A stretch of DNA of 36,006 nucleotides from Myxococcales bacterium (GTDB taxonomy: Bacteria; Myxococcota_A; Polyangia; Palsa-1104): contig PNAM01000098.1 of NCBI GenBank assembly GCA_003170275.1, positions 75,073 through 111,078 on the forward strand, given 5' to 3'. Shown here in pieces: positions 7,182 through 15,139 of the stretch. The number at the start of each line of letters is the position of its first letter. Positions within the stretch are counted from its first letter, which is position 1. The notes under the pieces were generated by a model. That model saw only the letters and a program-made list of their open reading frames with translations, did not search any database and was not told the origin of the DNA. A program made the position numbers and the translations under genes.

Positions 7182-9965
7182 GTGGCACTCAACCAGCTTG
7201 GCCTCGGGTTCGTGTTCACGGCCAAGGATGAGGCCACCGAGGTCATTGAACGCATCAAGGAAAGCTTCGGCGAGCTCGAGCACCAGACCGAGCACGTCAC
7301 GCACGCGGCCAAGTCGAGCTTCGCCGACTTTGGCAAGGGCCTTGCCATCTTCGCCGCCGGCACCGCCATCGTCGGCGCTGCCTTCGAGCTCGCCGAGCAG
7401 GGGGACAAGTTCATCGGCGCCATCGAGCAGGCGGGTGCCGCCGCCAACGCGTCGGCCGAGGAGATGGAGCACCTCCGCGAGGCGGCGCTCGGGGTCGCGC
7501 TCAAGGGCACCGGCACCTCAGCCGCGGACGCCGCCGAAGCGCTGCGTGAGCTCGTTCAAGAGGGATTCAACGCCAACGACGCTGCGAAGGCCCTCGGCCC
7601 CACGCTGACGCTGGTCGGCATCGGTTTCGGCCAGATCTCGCGTGCCCAGGCCGCCGGCCTCGTGAACGACACGCTGCGGGAGTTCCGCCTCGGCGCCGAG
7701 CAGGCAGGGCCGCTTGTCGACAAGCTCGCGCTGGCGATGCGCCAGTTCGGCATCCGCGCCTCCGAGCTCGAGCCCGCGCTTCGCGGCGTCGCCACAGGCG
7801 CTTCGCTCACTGGCGCGAGCCTCGACGACACGCTCATCGCCTTCGGCCTCACGAAGTCCGTCCTCCCGTCGGTCGAGCAGGCCTCACGGTCGCTGAACCT
7901 TGCATTCAACCAGCTCGCCAGCACCCACACGCGCAAGGAGCTGGCTGCGATCGGCGTGCAGGTCTCCGACAGCTCCGGCCGGATGCGCCCGCTCATCGAG
8001 ATCCTCTCCGACCTCAACTCCCGGACCGCGAACATGAGCGAGGCCCAGCGCGAGCACGCCCTGGCGTCGATCTTCTCGGCCCGCGCCGGCGGCGGGCTCA
8101 TCGCCATCATGCAGTCACTCTCAAACGGCATCCGCGACTCCTCGGGGCACGTCGTGACAGGTACGGCGGCGATCGAGGAGATGCGTCGTCAGATGGCGGG
8201 GGCCGCGGGTACCGCTGGTGAGATGAAGGAACGGCTCCTCGATACCTTCGAGGGCCAGAAGAAGGGGCTCATCGCGTCGGTGCAGACGTTCCTCCAACTC
8301 GTGGGCGAGCCGTTCACCGAGGCGTTCAAGCCCATCCTCTCGGTCATGCGGCGGGCCTTCATGGCCGTCAACAGCTTCATCGCGGCGCTCCCCGAACCGG
8401 TGAAGAGCTTCCTCGCGAAGGTCGTCCTGGTCGTGGGCTCCATCATCGCCTTGGTCGGCGCCGTCATCGCCGCCAAGGCCGGCATCGTCCTGCTCCTGGT
8501 CGGCCTCAAGATCTTGGGCATCACGCTCGGCGGCATCGTCGCGACGCTGCTGCCGGCGATCGCGATCTTCGCGGTCCTCGCCCTCGTCGTGGCCGGCTTC
8601 GCCATCGCATTCAAGCGGGACGTCGGCGGCATCCGGACCTTCTTCGAGAACACCTGGGAGCGCATCAAGCTGCTCTTCCAGGGCCTGGCGCAGCTCTTTC
8701 AGGAGGGCGGCTTCTCGGGCGCCGTGATGGAGGAGCTCAACAAGGCAGAGAACGCGGGCATCAAGCAGTTCGCCATCCGCGTCTTTCAGATCATCTTCCG
8801 CATCAAGCGCTTCTTCGAGGGACTGGCTGAAGGCTTCGGCGCTGCGATTGAGCGCGCGAGGCCGGTGTTCGAGGCGTTCGCCGGGGCGCTGCGGGAGCTG
8901 GGCGAGGCGTTTGGGCTCGTCGGCAATGCCGGCGCCGACGCCCTCGCAGGCATCGGTTCCGACAAGTACGCCCGCGCCGGCGCCACCATCGGCGAGGTCC
9001 TCGCGCAGATCGTCACGGTCATCGTCGACGGCCTGACCATCGTCATCCGCGTCGTCACCGGCATCATCAACGGCGTCCGCGAGGCCTTCGCCTTCCTCCG
9101 GCCCGTCTTCGACTTCGTGGGCGAGGCCATCGGCTTCGTCGCCGGGGAGTTCCGCGGCCTCATCTCGGACGTCACGGGCGTGAACGACCAGGCCCGCGAG
9201 GGCGGCTCGGTTTGGACGACGGTGGGTGAGGTCATCGGCTGGGTCGCCGGCATCATCGGCGGCGTCCTGGCGGGTGCCATCGGCGTCGTGGCGCTGGCGC
9301 TCCGCACGGTCATCGTCATCGTGCGCGCCGTCATCCAGGCGTTCGTCTGGCTCGGCGAGTTCATCGGCGAGACGGCGGCGAAGATTTTCCTCTTCTTCAC
9401 CGAGACCATCCCGCGGGTCTTCAAGACCGTCGTGAACGCCGTGAAGTCGTTCTTCCAGCCCATCGTCGACTTCATCGTAGGGATCGTCGACAGCATCGAG
9501 AACGTCCTCGACAAGGTGATCGCGTTCATCGGTCGCCTGGTCGCGAAGATCCCCTCGCGCTTCCGCCCTGCCTTCCTCGACAGCATCGTCGACGCCGGTG
9601 AGGCTGCCCAGTCCCGGATCGCCGAGCGCGCCGTCCGCGCGGCAGCGCCAACGGCCGCGGCGATGGGCTCCGCCGTGCCCGGCGCCGCGCTCGAGCCCGC
9701 GGGCGGCCTGGTTCCGGGCGGCGTGCTCGGCCTCCCTTCGACCGGCGCCGCGCTGCCCGCCGCCTCGGAGGTGCGCGCGCGCGGGCAGGTCAGCGACGCG
9801 GAGATTGACGCCATCGTGTCCCGCGGAGTGGCGCTCTCGGATGCGCGCCCGGTCCAGGCCAACGTGACCCTCAACGTGGACGGCGAGACGCTGGCGCGCG
9901 CCAGCGCCCGTGCCGACCGGAGCACGGCTGCGCGCTCCTTCGTCCCCGTCCCGGTGCCAGGGTGA
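7182..9965 (+). CDS. Tail tape measure protein
   Basis: A 927-residue protein that sets tail length and occupies the tube lumen. It starts at GTG with a short helix, then a long helical region (residues 10-400) with repeated Ala, Glu and Gln, including a GTGTSAADAAEALRELVQEGF segment typical of the phage tape-measure core domain. Hydrophobic stretches lie at about 411-477 and 683-723, consistent with membrane insertion when DNA or effector is delivered. The C-terminus is Ala/Pro-rich and possibly processed. By the usual rule of about 0.15 nm per residue the tail would be roughly 130-140 nm long (inference). Confidence 0.92.
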   Translation: MALNQLGLGFVFTAKDEATEVIERIKESFGELEHQTEHVTHAAKSSFADFGKGLAIFAAGTAIVGAAFELAEQGDKFIGAIEQAGAAANASAEEMEHLREAALGVALKGTGTSAADAAEALRELVQEGFNANDAAKALGPTLTLVGIGFGQISRAQAAGLVNDTLREFRLGAEQAGPLVDKLALAMRQFGIRASELEPALRGVATGASLTGASLDDTLIAFGLTKSVLPSVEQASRSLNLAFNQLASTHTRKELAAIGVQVSDSSGRMRPLIEILSDLNSRTANMSEAQREHALASIFSARAGGGLIAIMQSLSNGIRDSSGHVVTGTAAIEEMRRQMAGAAGTAGEMKERLLDTFEGQKKGLIASVQTFLQLVGEPFTEAFKPILSVMRRAFMAVNSFIAALPEPVKSFLAKVVLVVGSIIALVGAVIAAKAGIVLLLVGLKILGITLGGIVATLLPAIAIFAVLALVVAGFAIAFKRDVGGIRTFFENTWERIKLLFQGLAQLFQEGGFSGAVMEELNKAENAGIKQFAIRVFQIIFRIKRFFEGLAEGFGAAIERARPVFEAFAGALRELGEAFGLVGNAGADALAGIGSDKYARAGATIGEVLAQIVTVIVDGLTIVIRVVTGIINGVREAFAFLRPVFDFVGEAIGFVAGEFRGLISDVTGVNDQAREGGSVWTTVGEVIGWVAGIIGGVLAGAIGVVALALRTVIVIVRAVIQAFVWLGEFIGETAAKIFLFFTETIPRVFKTVVNAVKSFFQPIVDFIVGIVDSIENVLDKVIAFIGRLVAKIPSRFRPAFLDSIVDAGEAAQSRIAERAVRAAAPTAAAMGSAVPGAALEPAGGLVPGGVLGLPSTGAALPAASEVRARGQVSDAEIDAIVSRGVALSDARPVQANVTLNVDGETLARASARADRSTAARSFVPVPVPG

Positions 9966-9968
9966 ACC

Positions 9969-10502
9969 ATGGGCATTGAGACCGCAGGACAGACGCCCGC
10001 GCGCATGTCGATCGCCAACGTGTCGAGCGGCGACTCCATCGATGCGCAGTTCAACCCAACCGAGTTCGAAGAAGCGCTGGAGGTCAACTGGGCCCGCCAG
10101 ACGGTGCCCGGCCTCTCGCACCAACCGCTCCAGTTCATCCACACCGGCAACACCAAGTTCACGCTGGAGCTCAACTTCGAGGTGCAGGATCCGACCACCG
10201 ACCTCGATCAGATCCACCACGCGCGCAGGTTCCTGCAGAGCCTCTGCTATCCGCGTCGCGGGGCTGAGGACGTCATCGGTGGCGGCCCGCCCCGCGTCCT
10301 CTTCGTCTGGCCGAAGGTCGTGAGCCTGACGTGCGTCGTGACCGCGCTGTCGTTCAAGTACGGCCGCTTCAACCTCGACGGCACGCCGGTCCAGTTCACC
10401 GCCAAGGTGGCGCTCGAGGAGGTCCGCGACGTGCGCCTGCTCAGCGAGGACGTGCTCCAGGACGGAACCCAGCGTTCCGGCGCGGCACCTGGAGGGGCCT
10501 GA
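9969..10502 (+). CDS. CIS tube / hub-initiator protein (Afp7-like N-terminal domain)
   Basis: A 177-residue protein with the signature of contractile-injection-system tube proteins near its N-terminus (GDSIDAQFNPTEFEEALEVNW, about residues 21-41), followed by strands FTLELNFEVQDP, a helix HHARRFLQSL, and PPRVLFVWPKVVSLTCVVTALSFKYGRF. These proteins link the inner tube to the baseplate hub, and in injection systems they are often fused to a LysM domain. Here the LysM part is a separate gene immediately downstream. The C-terminal fifteen residues are low complexity (SGAAPGGA). Confidence 0.8.
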   Translation: MGIETAGQTPARMSIANVSSGDSIDAQFNPTEFEEALEVNWARQTVPGLSHQPLQFIHTGNTKFTLELNFEVQDPTTDLDQIHHARRFLQSLCYPRRGAEDVIGGGPPRVLFVWPKVVSLTCVVTALSFKYGRFNLDGTPVQFTAKVALEEVRDVRLLSEDVLQDGTQRSGAAPGGA

Positions 10503-10504
10503 GC

Positions 10505-10849
10505 ATGCCACCGCGCCGACTCTCGCGCTTCACCTTCAGCGGCGCCGTGCTCGACGGCGCTGAGCGGCTCTTCCTCACCGACCGCGAGCCGTTCCGCTTT
10601 CAGTCGCTGCCCGACAACCGGCAGCATCTCGTGAAGGAAGGCGAGACCCTCTACTCGCTGGCTGGACGCTATTTCGCTCCGTTGCCACGACCCGCCGGCC
10701 TCTGGTGGATCATCGCCGACTTTCAGCCGGACCCAATCCACGACCCAACTCTGGCACTCGACGTCGGCCGTGCTCTCGTCGTCCCATCGGTGCGCGTGGT
10801 GACCGAGGAAATCCTCTCCGAGCAGCGCCGACAGCAGGTGGGCTCGTGA
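10505..10849 (+). CDS. LysM-like baseplate protein (tail protein X / gp53 type)
   Basis: A 114-residue protein. Residues about 40-100 match a LysM fold: HLVKEGETLYSLAGRYF, then LWWIIADFQPDP with the usual Asn/Asp-rich loop, then LALDVGRALVVPS. In P2-type and T4-type baseplates such proteins (gpX, gp53) clamp wedge and hub. The ATG at 10505 follows the previous TGA by two bases. The stop overlaps the next start (GTGA), so translation is coupled to the hub gene. Confidence 0.8.
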   Translation: MPPRRLSRFTFSGAVLDGAERLFLTDREPFRFQSLPDNRQHLVKEGETLYSLAGRYFAPLPRPAGLWWIIADFQPDPIHDPTLALDVGRALVVPSVRVVTEEILSEQRRQQVGS

Positions 10850-12081
10850 CCGTCAATCCCCGCACCGAGCCCACGTTCTTCGTGAAGGTCGCGCCCGAGG
10901 GCGCCGGCGCCGCCCGCGTGGACCTCTCCGAGCGCGTGCTGTCCTTTGTCTATGAGGACTCGGAGAAGAAGGCCGACAAGCTGGTGCTCTCGGTCGACAA
11001 CTGGGACCTCTCGAACTTCGACGACCCGGTCTGGAAGAAGGGCAACCTCCTCGAGGTCTCCTGGGGCTACCCGGGCGACATGGCGCCGACGCGGCAAGTC
11101 GTCATCCAGAAGGTGACCGGCTTCCAGACGCTCAGCGTCGAGGGCCACGCCAAATCGGTGCTGATGAACAAGGTCGCCCGTTGCCGCACCTTCGAGAACG
11201 TGCGGCGCTCCGACGTCGTGAAGCAGTTGGCCCAGGAGAACGGCTACGGCGCCAACCTCCAGGACGTCGAGGACACCGACCACGTTCTGCCGCTCGTCAC
11301 TCAGGCGCGCATGACCGACGCGCAGCTGCTCCGCCGGCTCGCCGACCGCGAGGGCTTCGAGTTCTATGTCGACTTCGACGGGCTCCACTTCCACCAGCGA
11401 CGGCTGGGCCAGCGCCCGGTGCGTGCGCTGCGCTGGTTCACCGCACCCGAGGTCGGGGAGATCCTCACCATCAACATCGAGAACGACGTCACCGCCAAGC
11501 CGGGCGCCGTCAGCGTCCGCGGCCGCGACCCTCTCGAGAAGCGGGACATCGCCCAGCGCGGCTCGAACACGGATACCCAGCGCGACAGCCTCGCCCCCGT
11601 CATCGAGATCGTCGATCCGGAGACGGGCTCGACGCGCCTCGAGCGCCGAAACATCGCCGAGGACATCCGCTCGAGCGCCGAGGCCACCGATGGCACCGCC
11701 AAGCGCGAGGCGGACGCGCGCTACCGGCGCGCCCAGCACCTCACTGTCGAGCTGTCGGCGACGGTGCTCGGAGACCCGAGCCTGCTCGCGAAGACGGTCG
11801 TCGAGATCCAGGGCATCAGCCAGCGGCTCTCGGGCAAGTACTACGTAAAGGAGGCCAAGCACAAAATCGACGGCTCGGGCTACACGGTCGAGGTCAAGTG
11901 CCTCCGCGATGGCCACAGCGAACTCGGTGGCGCTCCGTCGAAGGGCAAAGCCAACCGCGCCAAGGCCGCCGATAACGATCCGAACGCGCTCCGTCCGGTC
12001 GAGGTGGTCGACCCGGAGACAGGTAAGACCCACGTCGAGTACCGCGACTCACGCGGCCGCGGCGCCAGCGAAGGCGGCTGA
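10846..12081 (+). CDS. Phage late control gene D protein (baseplate hub)
   Basis: A 411-residue hub protein of the P2 gpD / T4 gp27 / VgrG-N family, the trimer that connects tube and spike. Evidence: RVDLSERVLSFVYEDSEKKADKLVLSVDN at the start, a WKKGNLLEVSWGYPG segment, a central block KQLAQENGYGAN followed by ARMTDAQLLRRLADREGFEFYVDFDGLHFHQR, which is the characteristic gpD/VgrG motif, and a C-terminal strand region ending in YTVEVKCLRDG. GTG 10846 is chosen because it overlaps the preceding stop and gives the expected N-terminus. The Lys/Ala/Gly-rich C-terminal 50 residues look disordered. Confidence 0.9.
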   Translation: MTVNPRTEPTFFVKVAPEGAGAARVDLSERVLSFVYEDSEKKADKLVLSVDNWDLSNFDDPVWKKGNLLEVSWGYPGDMAPTRQVVIQKVTGFQTLSVEGHAKSVLMNKVARCRTFENVRRSDVVKQLAQENGYGANLQDVEDTDHVLPLVTQARMTDAQLLRRLADREGFEFYVDFDGLHFHQRRLGQRPVRALRWFTAPEVGEILTINIENDVTAKPGAVSVRGRDPLEKRDIAQRGSNTDTQRDSLAPVIEIVDPETGSTRLERRNIAEDIRSSAEATDGTAKREADARYRRAQHLTVELSATVLGDPSLLAKTVVEIQGISQRLSGKYYVKEAKHKIDGSGYTVEVKCLRDGHSELGGAPSKGKANRAKAADNDPNALRPVEVVDPETGKTHVEYRDSRGRGASEGG

Positions 12082-12083
12082 CC

Positions 12084-12923
12084 ATGGCCGGCGAATTCGA
12101 CACCGACGATCCGCGGTACACCGCTCTCTACATCGGGCAAGTCGTCGACCGCGAGGATCCCGAGGGCCTCGGCCGCGTGCGTGTGAAAATTCCGGGCCTC
12201 GTCGAGCCGGCGAGCGCCTGGGCATTCCCTCTCGGCACACTCGGAGGAGGCGGCGACCGTCGTGGCTTCTTCGCGGTCCCCGAGAAGGACGCAGAAGTCG
12301 GCGTGCTCTTCCATCAGGGCGACATCGACCACCCGTACTACCTCTCCGGTCACTGGGGGAAGCCAGCCGGAAACGCAGAGGTGCCCGAGCCAATCCGCGG
12401 CCTCTCGAAGGAAGACGCTCCCAAGGTCCGCGCGTTCGAGACCGAGCGGTTTCTGCTCGTCTTCGATGACCGGAGCGGGTCCGAGATGCTCGTCCTCAAA
12501 GACAAGTCGACGAAAGACACCATCGTCATCGAAGCGGCGACCGGCATCCGCATCAAGACGGCGAAGGACGCGACGGTCGAGGCTGACGGGAACGTCGCCG
12601 TCACGGGCGACAAAGTCACGATTACGGCCGCCAAGAAAGTCGTGGTCGCTTGCGACCTGATTCATCTGGGGATGGACGGTCCGAATGACAATCTCGCTCT
12701 CGCAAAGCTGACGAGGGCGGAAATCAAATCGGTTCGCGACTCGCTCAAGGCGCTCGTCTCCAAGTTCAACTCCCACAAGCACATGGTGACGGGAATCATG
12801 ACCGCTGGGTCCCCCACGGCACAGTCTCAGACCGCACCAGTGAATTCGATGGCTCCGGCCTCACCGGCTGACGAACCCGCCGACGTGGCGGAAATCAAAT
12901 CCGTGGTGGTTCTGGCCAAGTAG
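12084..12923 (+). CDS. Baseplate spike protein (gpV / gp5-type)
   Basis: A 279-residue spike. Residues about 10-100 form the gp5-type OB-fold (YIGQVVDREDPEGLGRVRVKIPG, then GDIDHPYYLSGHWG). Residues about 130-210 are a beta-helix-like strand series (LVLKDKS, IVIEAATGIRIKTAKDATVEADG, AVTGDKVTI). Near the C-terminus is FNSHKHMVTG; an HxH pair of this kind binds iron at the tip of P2-type spikes. It pierces the outer membrane when the sheath contracts. It lies two bases after the hub gene, as usual. Confidence 0.87.
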   Translation: MAGEFDTDDPRYTALYIGQVVDREDPEGLGRVRVKIPGLVEPASAWAFPLGTLGGGGDRRGFFAVPEKDAEVGVLFHQGDIDHPYYLSGHWGKPAGNAEVPEPIRGLSKEDAPKVRAFETERFLLVFDDRSGSEMLVLKDKSTKDTIVIEAATGIRIKTAKDATVEADGNVAVTGDKVTITAAKKVVVACDLIHLGMDGPNDNLALAKLTRAEIKSVRDSLKALVSKFNSHKHMVTGIMTAGSPTAQSQTAPVNSMAPASPADEPADVAEIKSVVVLAK

Positions 12924-12960
12924 ACACCGGCATCCGAAATGAACGGAAGGGAGAAGACCG

Positions 12961-13044
12961 ATGCCTTTGAGTGGTGACGCGATGGCGATGATGGACTCTG
13001 CAGCCGTGCCGGTCGTGGGCGTAGGCGCCGGAAAGGTCCTCTGA
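12961..13044 (+). CDS. Tiny ORF between spike and gp25
   Basis: ATG at 12961 with a strong GGAAGGGAGAAG ribosome site encodes 27 residues (starts MPLSGDAMAMMDSAAVP). Its stop is two bases before the gp25 start. The spacing and ribosome site suggest it is translated and couples to gp25. The slot after the spike often holds a PAAR tip protein, but this peptide is too short and lacks the PAAR motif. Its function is unknown. Confidence 0.45.
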   Translation: MPLSGDAMAMMDSAAVPVVGVGAGKVL

Positions 13045-13046
13045 CC

Positions 13047-13469
13047 ATGGCCCAGGCGTTCCTTGGCTTCGGACTGCTACGACCCTTTCGACGGGACCAG
13101 AAGGCCGACTTCGCTGCCTCAGGCGCGGAGCAGGTCATCCGGAGCGCGGTAGGACAGATTCTCGGCACGGTGGGCTCCTCGGACTTCACGCAGGGCGAGC
13201 TGCCGTGGCGAACGGAGTTCGGCTCGCTGCTCCACCTGCTGCGCCATCAGAAGAACGACCGTGTCCTGCAGGAGCTCGCGCGCGTGTACGTGGTCGACGC
13301 GCTCAAACGGTGGGAGCCGCGCGTGGTGGTGACCGCGGTGCAGGTCGCGCGCGAGCAGCAGGACGGGGAGAACGTCCTCGCCATTCGGCTCCGCTACAAC
13401 GTCATCTCCACCAACGTGCCGGGAAACAACGTCATCCTTGCCGGGCTCCAGCAGCTCGTCATCGTTTGA
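13047..13469 (+). CDS. Baseplate wedge protein gp25 / gpW-like (lysozyme-like fold)
   Basis: A 140-residue protein of the gp25/gpW family, which links the sheath to the baseplate wedge and triggers contraction. Seen: FRRDQKADFAASGAEQVIRSAVGQIL, then a GELPWRTEFGSLLHLLRHQKND block that is the family hallmark (PWRTEFGSxLxxLxxxxN), LARVYVVDALKRWEPRVVVT, and the C-terminal strand pair ending LRYNVISTNVPGNNVIL. The gene is complete. It is the last gene of tail operon 1; in related phages baseplate J normally follows directly, but here the cargo operon intervenes. Confidence 0.9.
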   Translation: MAQAFLGFGLLRPFRRDQKADFAASGAEQVIRSAVGQILGTVGSSDFTQGELPWRTEFGSLLHLLRHQKNDRVLQELARVYVVDALKRWEPRVVVTAVQVAREQQDGENVLAIRLRYNVISTNVPGNNVILAGLQQLVIV

Positions 13470-13524
13470 CTCGGATCCGCACGCCGGGGCTGGCATCTCC
13501 TGAGCGGCGCCGACTTGGCCCATA

Positions 13525-13552
13525 CGGTCTCCCGCAGAACAGCGCGAGACCG
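13525..13552 (+). terminator. Possible hairpin after tail operon 1
   Basis: CGGTCTC (13525-13531) pairs with GAGACCG (13546-13552) over a 14-base loop, followed by CTCCGTTT. It could end transcription after gp25. The T-run is short, so confidence is low. Confidence 0.35.
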
Positions 13553-13581
13553 CTCCGTTTCGAGCAGCGGTTCCCCGGCTC

Positions 13582-13616
13582 TTGACACTGGCTCGTACTA
13601 TTACGACACTCGTAAT
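13582..13616 (+). promoter_or_regulatory. Cargo promoter with palindromic operator
   Basis: TTGACA (13582-13587), 17 bases, then GACACT (13605-13610) as a weak -10 box. The inverted repeat ATTACG-ACACT-CGTAAT (13600-13616) covers this -10 region, as expected for an autoregulated repressor; the cargo's own PadR-type regulator is the likely ligand (inference). The sequence is unrelated to the E1/E2 palindrome. Confidence 0.6.
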
Positions 13617-13628
13617 CGGAAACCGACT

Positions 13629-13784
13629 ATGCCATCCCCGACCGTCCACACCGTCCTGCCGCTGCTCCTGGGGAAGAAGCTTCTCTGCCGCGCATTGAGC
13701 TTCTCTCTGGACGGCCTCGAGTCCGTGGCGCCACCAAGCCATGTGCCCACCCTGCGACTCCTCGACCTCGGTGACTACGGATGA
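13629..13784 (+). CDS. Short leader ORF of the cargo operon
   Basis: ATG 13629 to TGA 13784 encodes 51 residues (starts MPSPTVHTVLPLLLGKK). It lies just after the promoter/operator and overlaps the PAP2 start by four bases (ATGA), so translation could be coupled. A hydrophobic stretch VLPLLLG is present, but no family is recognised. It may be a small leader peptide or a chance frame; the ribosome site is weak. Confidence 0.4.
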   Translation: MPSPTVHTVLPLLLGKKLLCRALSFSLDGLESVAPPSHVPTLRLLDLGDYG

Positions 13785-14326
13785 CGAGATTCGACGAGTG
13801 GCTCCTGGGAGTACTCAACGGTCCAGGCAGGCCATCCTGGCTCGATGCAGTGATGCTGTTGGCCTCAAGTCGGGTGCTGCTCATCTGTTGCGCCGCCGCG
13901 GCGGCGTTCGTCGTCTCGCGGAGAACCTACCGGCGCTGGGTCGGCGCTGCATTGCTGGTAGCCAGCGTTTGCCTCCCGGAGGCCATCGGCGCCTACGGCA
14001 TCAAGCCGGCGGTGGACCGATCGCGCCCGTGTGCGAGCAATGCCCGGGTTGTCGCAATCGATGGCTGCGACGCCAGCGGGTCGATGCCGTCGGACCACGC
14101 GGCGATCACCGCGGCGATGGTCGTGGTGTCGTGGTGGGCTGAGCCCGCCGCAGGCGCCGCCGCCATCGTGTTCGCGCTTGTCGTCGGTGCGTCGCGCATC
14201 TACCTCGGCTTGCACTACCCGAGCGACGTGCTCGCCGGCTATGGGCTTGGTGCCGCGCTTGCTGTGCCGCTCGTTCTCGTGGCGGCCAGAAGCGGACAAC
14301 TCAGCAGGAAAGGGAGGGCCATGTGA
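13781..14326 (+). CDS. PAP2-family membrane phosphatase
   Basis: A 181-residue integral membrane phosphatase. All three catalytic motifs of the PAP2 / type 2 phosphatidic acid phosphatase family are intact: KPAVDRSRP (residues 75-83), PSDH (103-106, with the proton-donating His), and SRxxxxxH...D (S138-D149, nucleophile His145). Membrane spans surround them (about 23-45, 54-70, 110-135, 150-170). Members dephosphorylate lipid phosphates such as undecaprenyl-pyrophosphate or lipid A phosphates; the substrate cannot be told here. It is the first solid gene of the cargo operon, 22 bases ahead of PadR. Envelope modification, including altered phage adsorption, is a possible role. Confidence 0.9.
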   Translation: MTRFDEWLLGVLNGPGRPSWLDAVMLLASSRVLLICCAAAAAFVVSRRTYRRWVGAALLVASVCLPEAIGAYGIKPAVDRSRPCASNARVVAIDGCDASGSMPSDHAAITAAMVVVSWWAEPAAGAAAIVFALVVGASRIYLGLHYPSDVLAGYGLGAALAVPLVLVAARSGQLSRKGRAM

Positions 14327-14348
14327 ACTTCATCCTCGGAGACAGACC

Positions 14349-14684
14349 ATGACTGACCCGCTCATCCGCGAGGTCTTCCTGGCCTTCTGGAAGGTCCACA
14401 TCCTCCACCACGCCAAGGAGCGCCCCGTCTACGGCCAGTGGATGCTCGAGGAGCTCGGGCGCCACGGCTTCAGCCTGAGCCCTGGGACCCTCTATCCGCT
14501 CCTGGCGCGCATGGAAGGACACGGCTGGCTCAAGGGTCGGCGAGAGCCCGGGGCGAGCATCAAAGCCCGGCGCGAGTACGTCCTCACCAAGCAGGGCGCC
14601 CGCGCTCTCACACGGATTCGAAAGCAGCTCGAGGAGCTACACCGCGAGGTCGTGCTCGACGAGAAGGAGGAGAGCGAGTCATGA
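14349..14684 (+). CDS. PadR-family transcriptional regulator
   Basis: A 111-residue winged-helix repressor. It has the PadR pattern: FWKVHILHHAKERPVYGQWMLEEL, then SPGTLYPLLARMEGHGWLKGRRE (the 'GTLYPxLxxLExxGWL' hallmark), ARREYVLTKQGARAL, and a short C-terminal dimerisation helix. ATG 14349 is chosen over longer readings because upstream sequence in this frame overlaps the PAP2 gene without conserved content. Its stop overlaps the DoxX start (ATGA). It probably controls the cargo promoter through the palindrome at 13600-13616. Confidence 0.9.
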   Translation: MTDPLIREVFLAFWKVHILHHAKERPVYGQWMLEELGRHGFSLSPGTLYPLLARMEGHGWLKGRREPGASIKARREYVLTKQGARALTRIRKQLEELHREVVLDEKEESES

Positions 14685-15139
14685 ATCCCTCACGTCTGGT
14701 AAGGAACTTGTTGGCCACGAACGCGCCACGGGCCACGGTGCTGGTGCGGTTCGTCGTCGGCGCGGTGTTCCTGTCCGAGGGCCTCCAGAAGTTTCTCTTC
14801 CCGGCGGCGCTGGGGGTCGGCCGTTTCGCCAAGATCGGCATTCCGTGGCCTGAGTTCACCGCGCCCTTTGACGGCGTCTTCGAGATCGGCTGCGGCCTGC
14901 TCATCCTCGTGGGGCTCGCTACTCGACTCGCCGCCGTCCCGCTAATCGTCGACATGCTCGTCGCCATCGCCACGACCAAGCTGCCGATGCTCCTCAAGAG
15001 CGGGTTCTGGGCAACGGCGCACGAGGCGCGCACCGACTGGTCGATGCTGCTCGGTGCGATCTTCCTCCTCATCGTAGGCGGCGGTTCGTGGTCCATCGAC
15101 GCCCGCCTGTTGCGCAAGGCAGGGGACCGGCGTGATTGA
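14681..15139 (+). CDS. DoxX-family membrane protein
   Basis: A 152-residue protein with about four membrane spans. The DoxX signature is visible: LVRFVVGAVFLSEGLQKFLFP (residues about 19-40), FAKIGIPWPEFTAPFDGVFEIGCGLLILVGLATRLAAVPLIVDMLVA, and the C-terminal DWSMLLGAIFLLIVGGGSWSIDARL. Members are linked to redox stress and quinone-type membrane chemistry, but the exact reaction is poorly known. It overlaps PadR by four bases and ChrA by eight, so the four genes form one coupled unit. Confidence 0.87.
   Translation: MNPSRLVRNLLATNAPRATVLVRFVVGAVFLSEGLQKFLFPAALGVGRFAKIGIPWPEFTAPFDGVFEIGCGLLILVGLATRLAAVPLIVDMLVAIATTKLPMLLKSGFWATAHEARTDWSMLLGAIFLLIVGGGSWSIDARLLRKAGDRRD

Noticed and set aside
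6842..7231. Second reading frame (ATG 6953) overlapping the chaperone-tape measure junction
   Set aside because: Arg/Gly/Pro-rich, runs into the tape-measure gene, while the -1 frame carries sensible helices; treated as a shadow.
8121..10511. Minus-strand reading frame of about 800 codons opposite the tape measure
   Set aside because: A shadow of the tape-measure and CIS tube genes; extreme Asp/Glu/Arg content and no motif.
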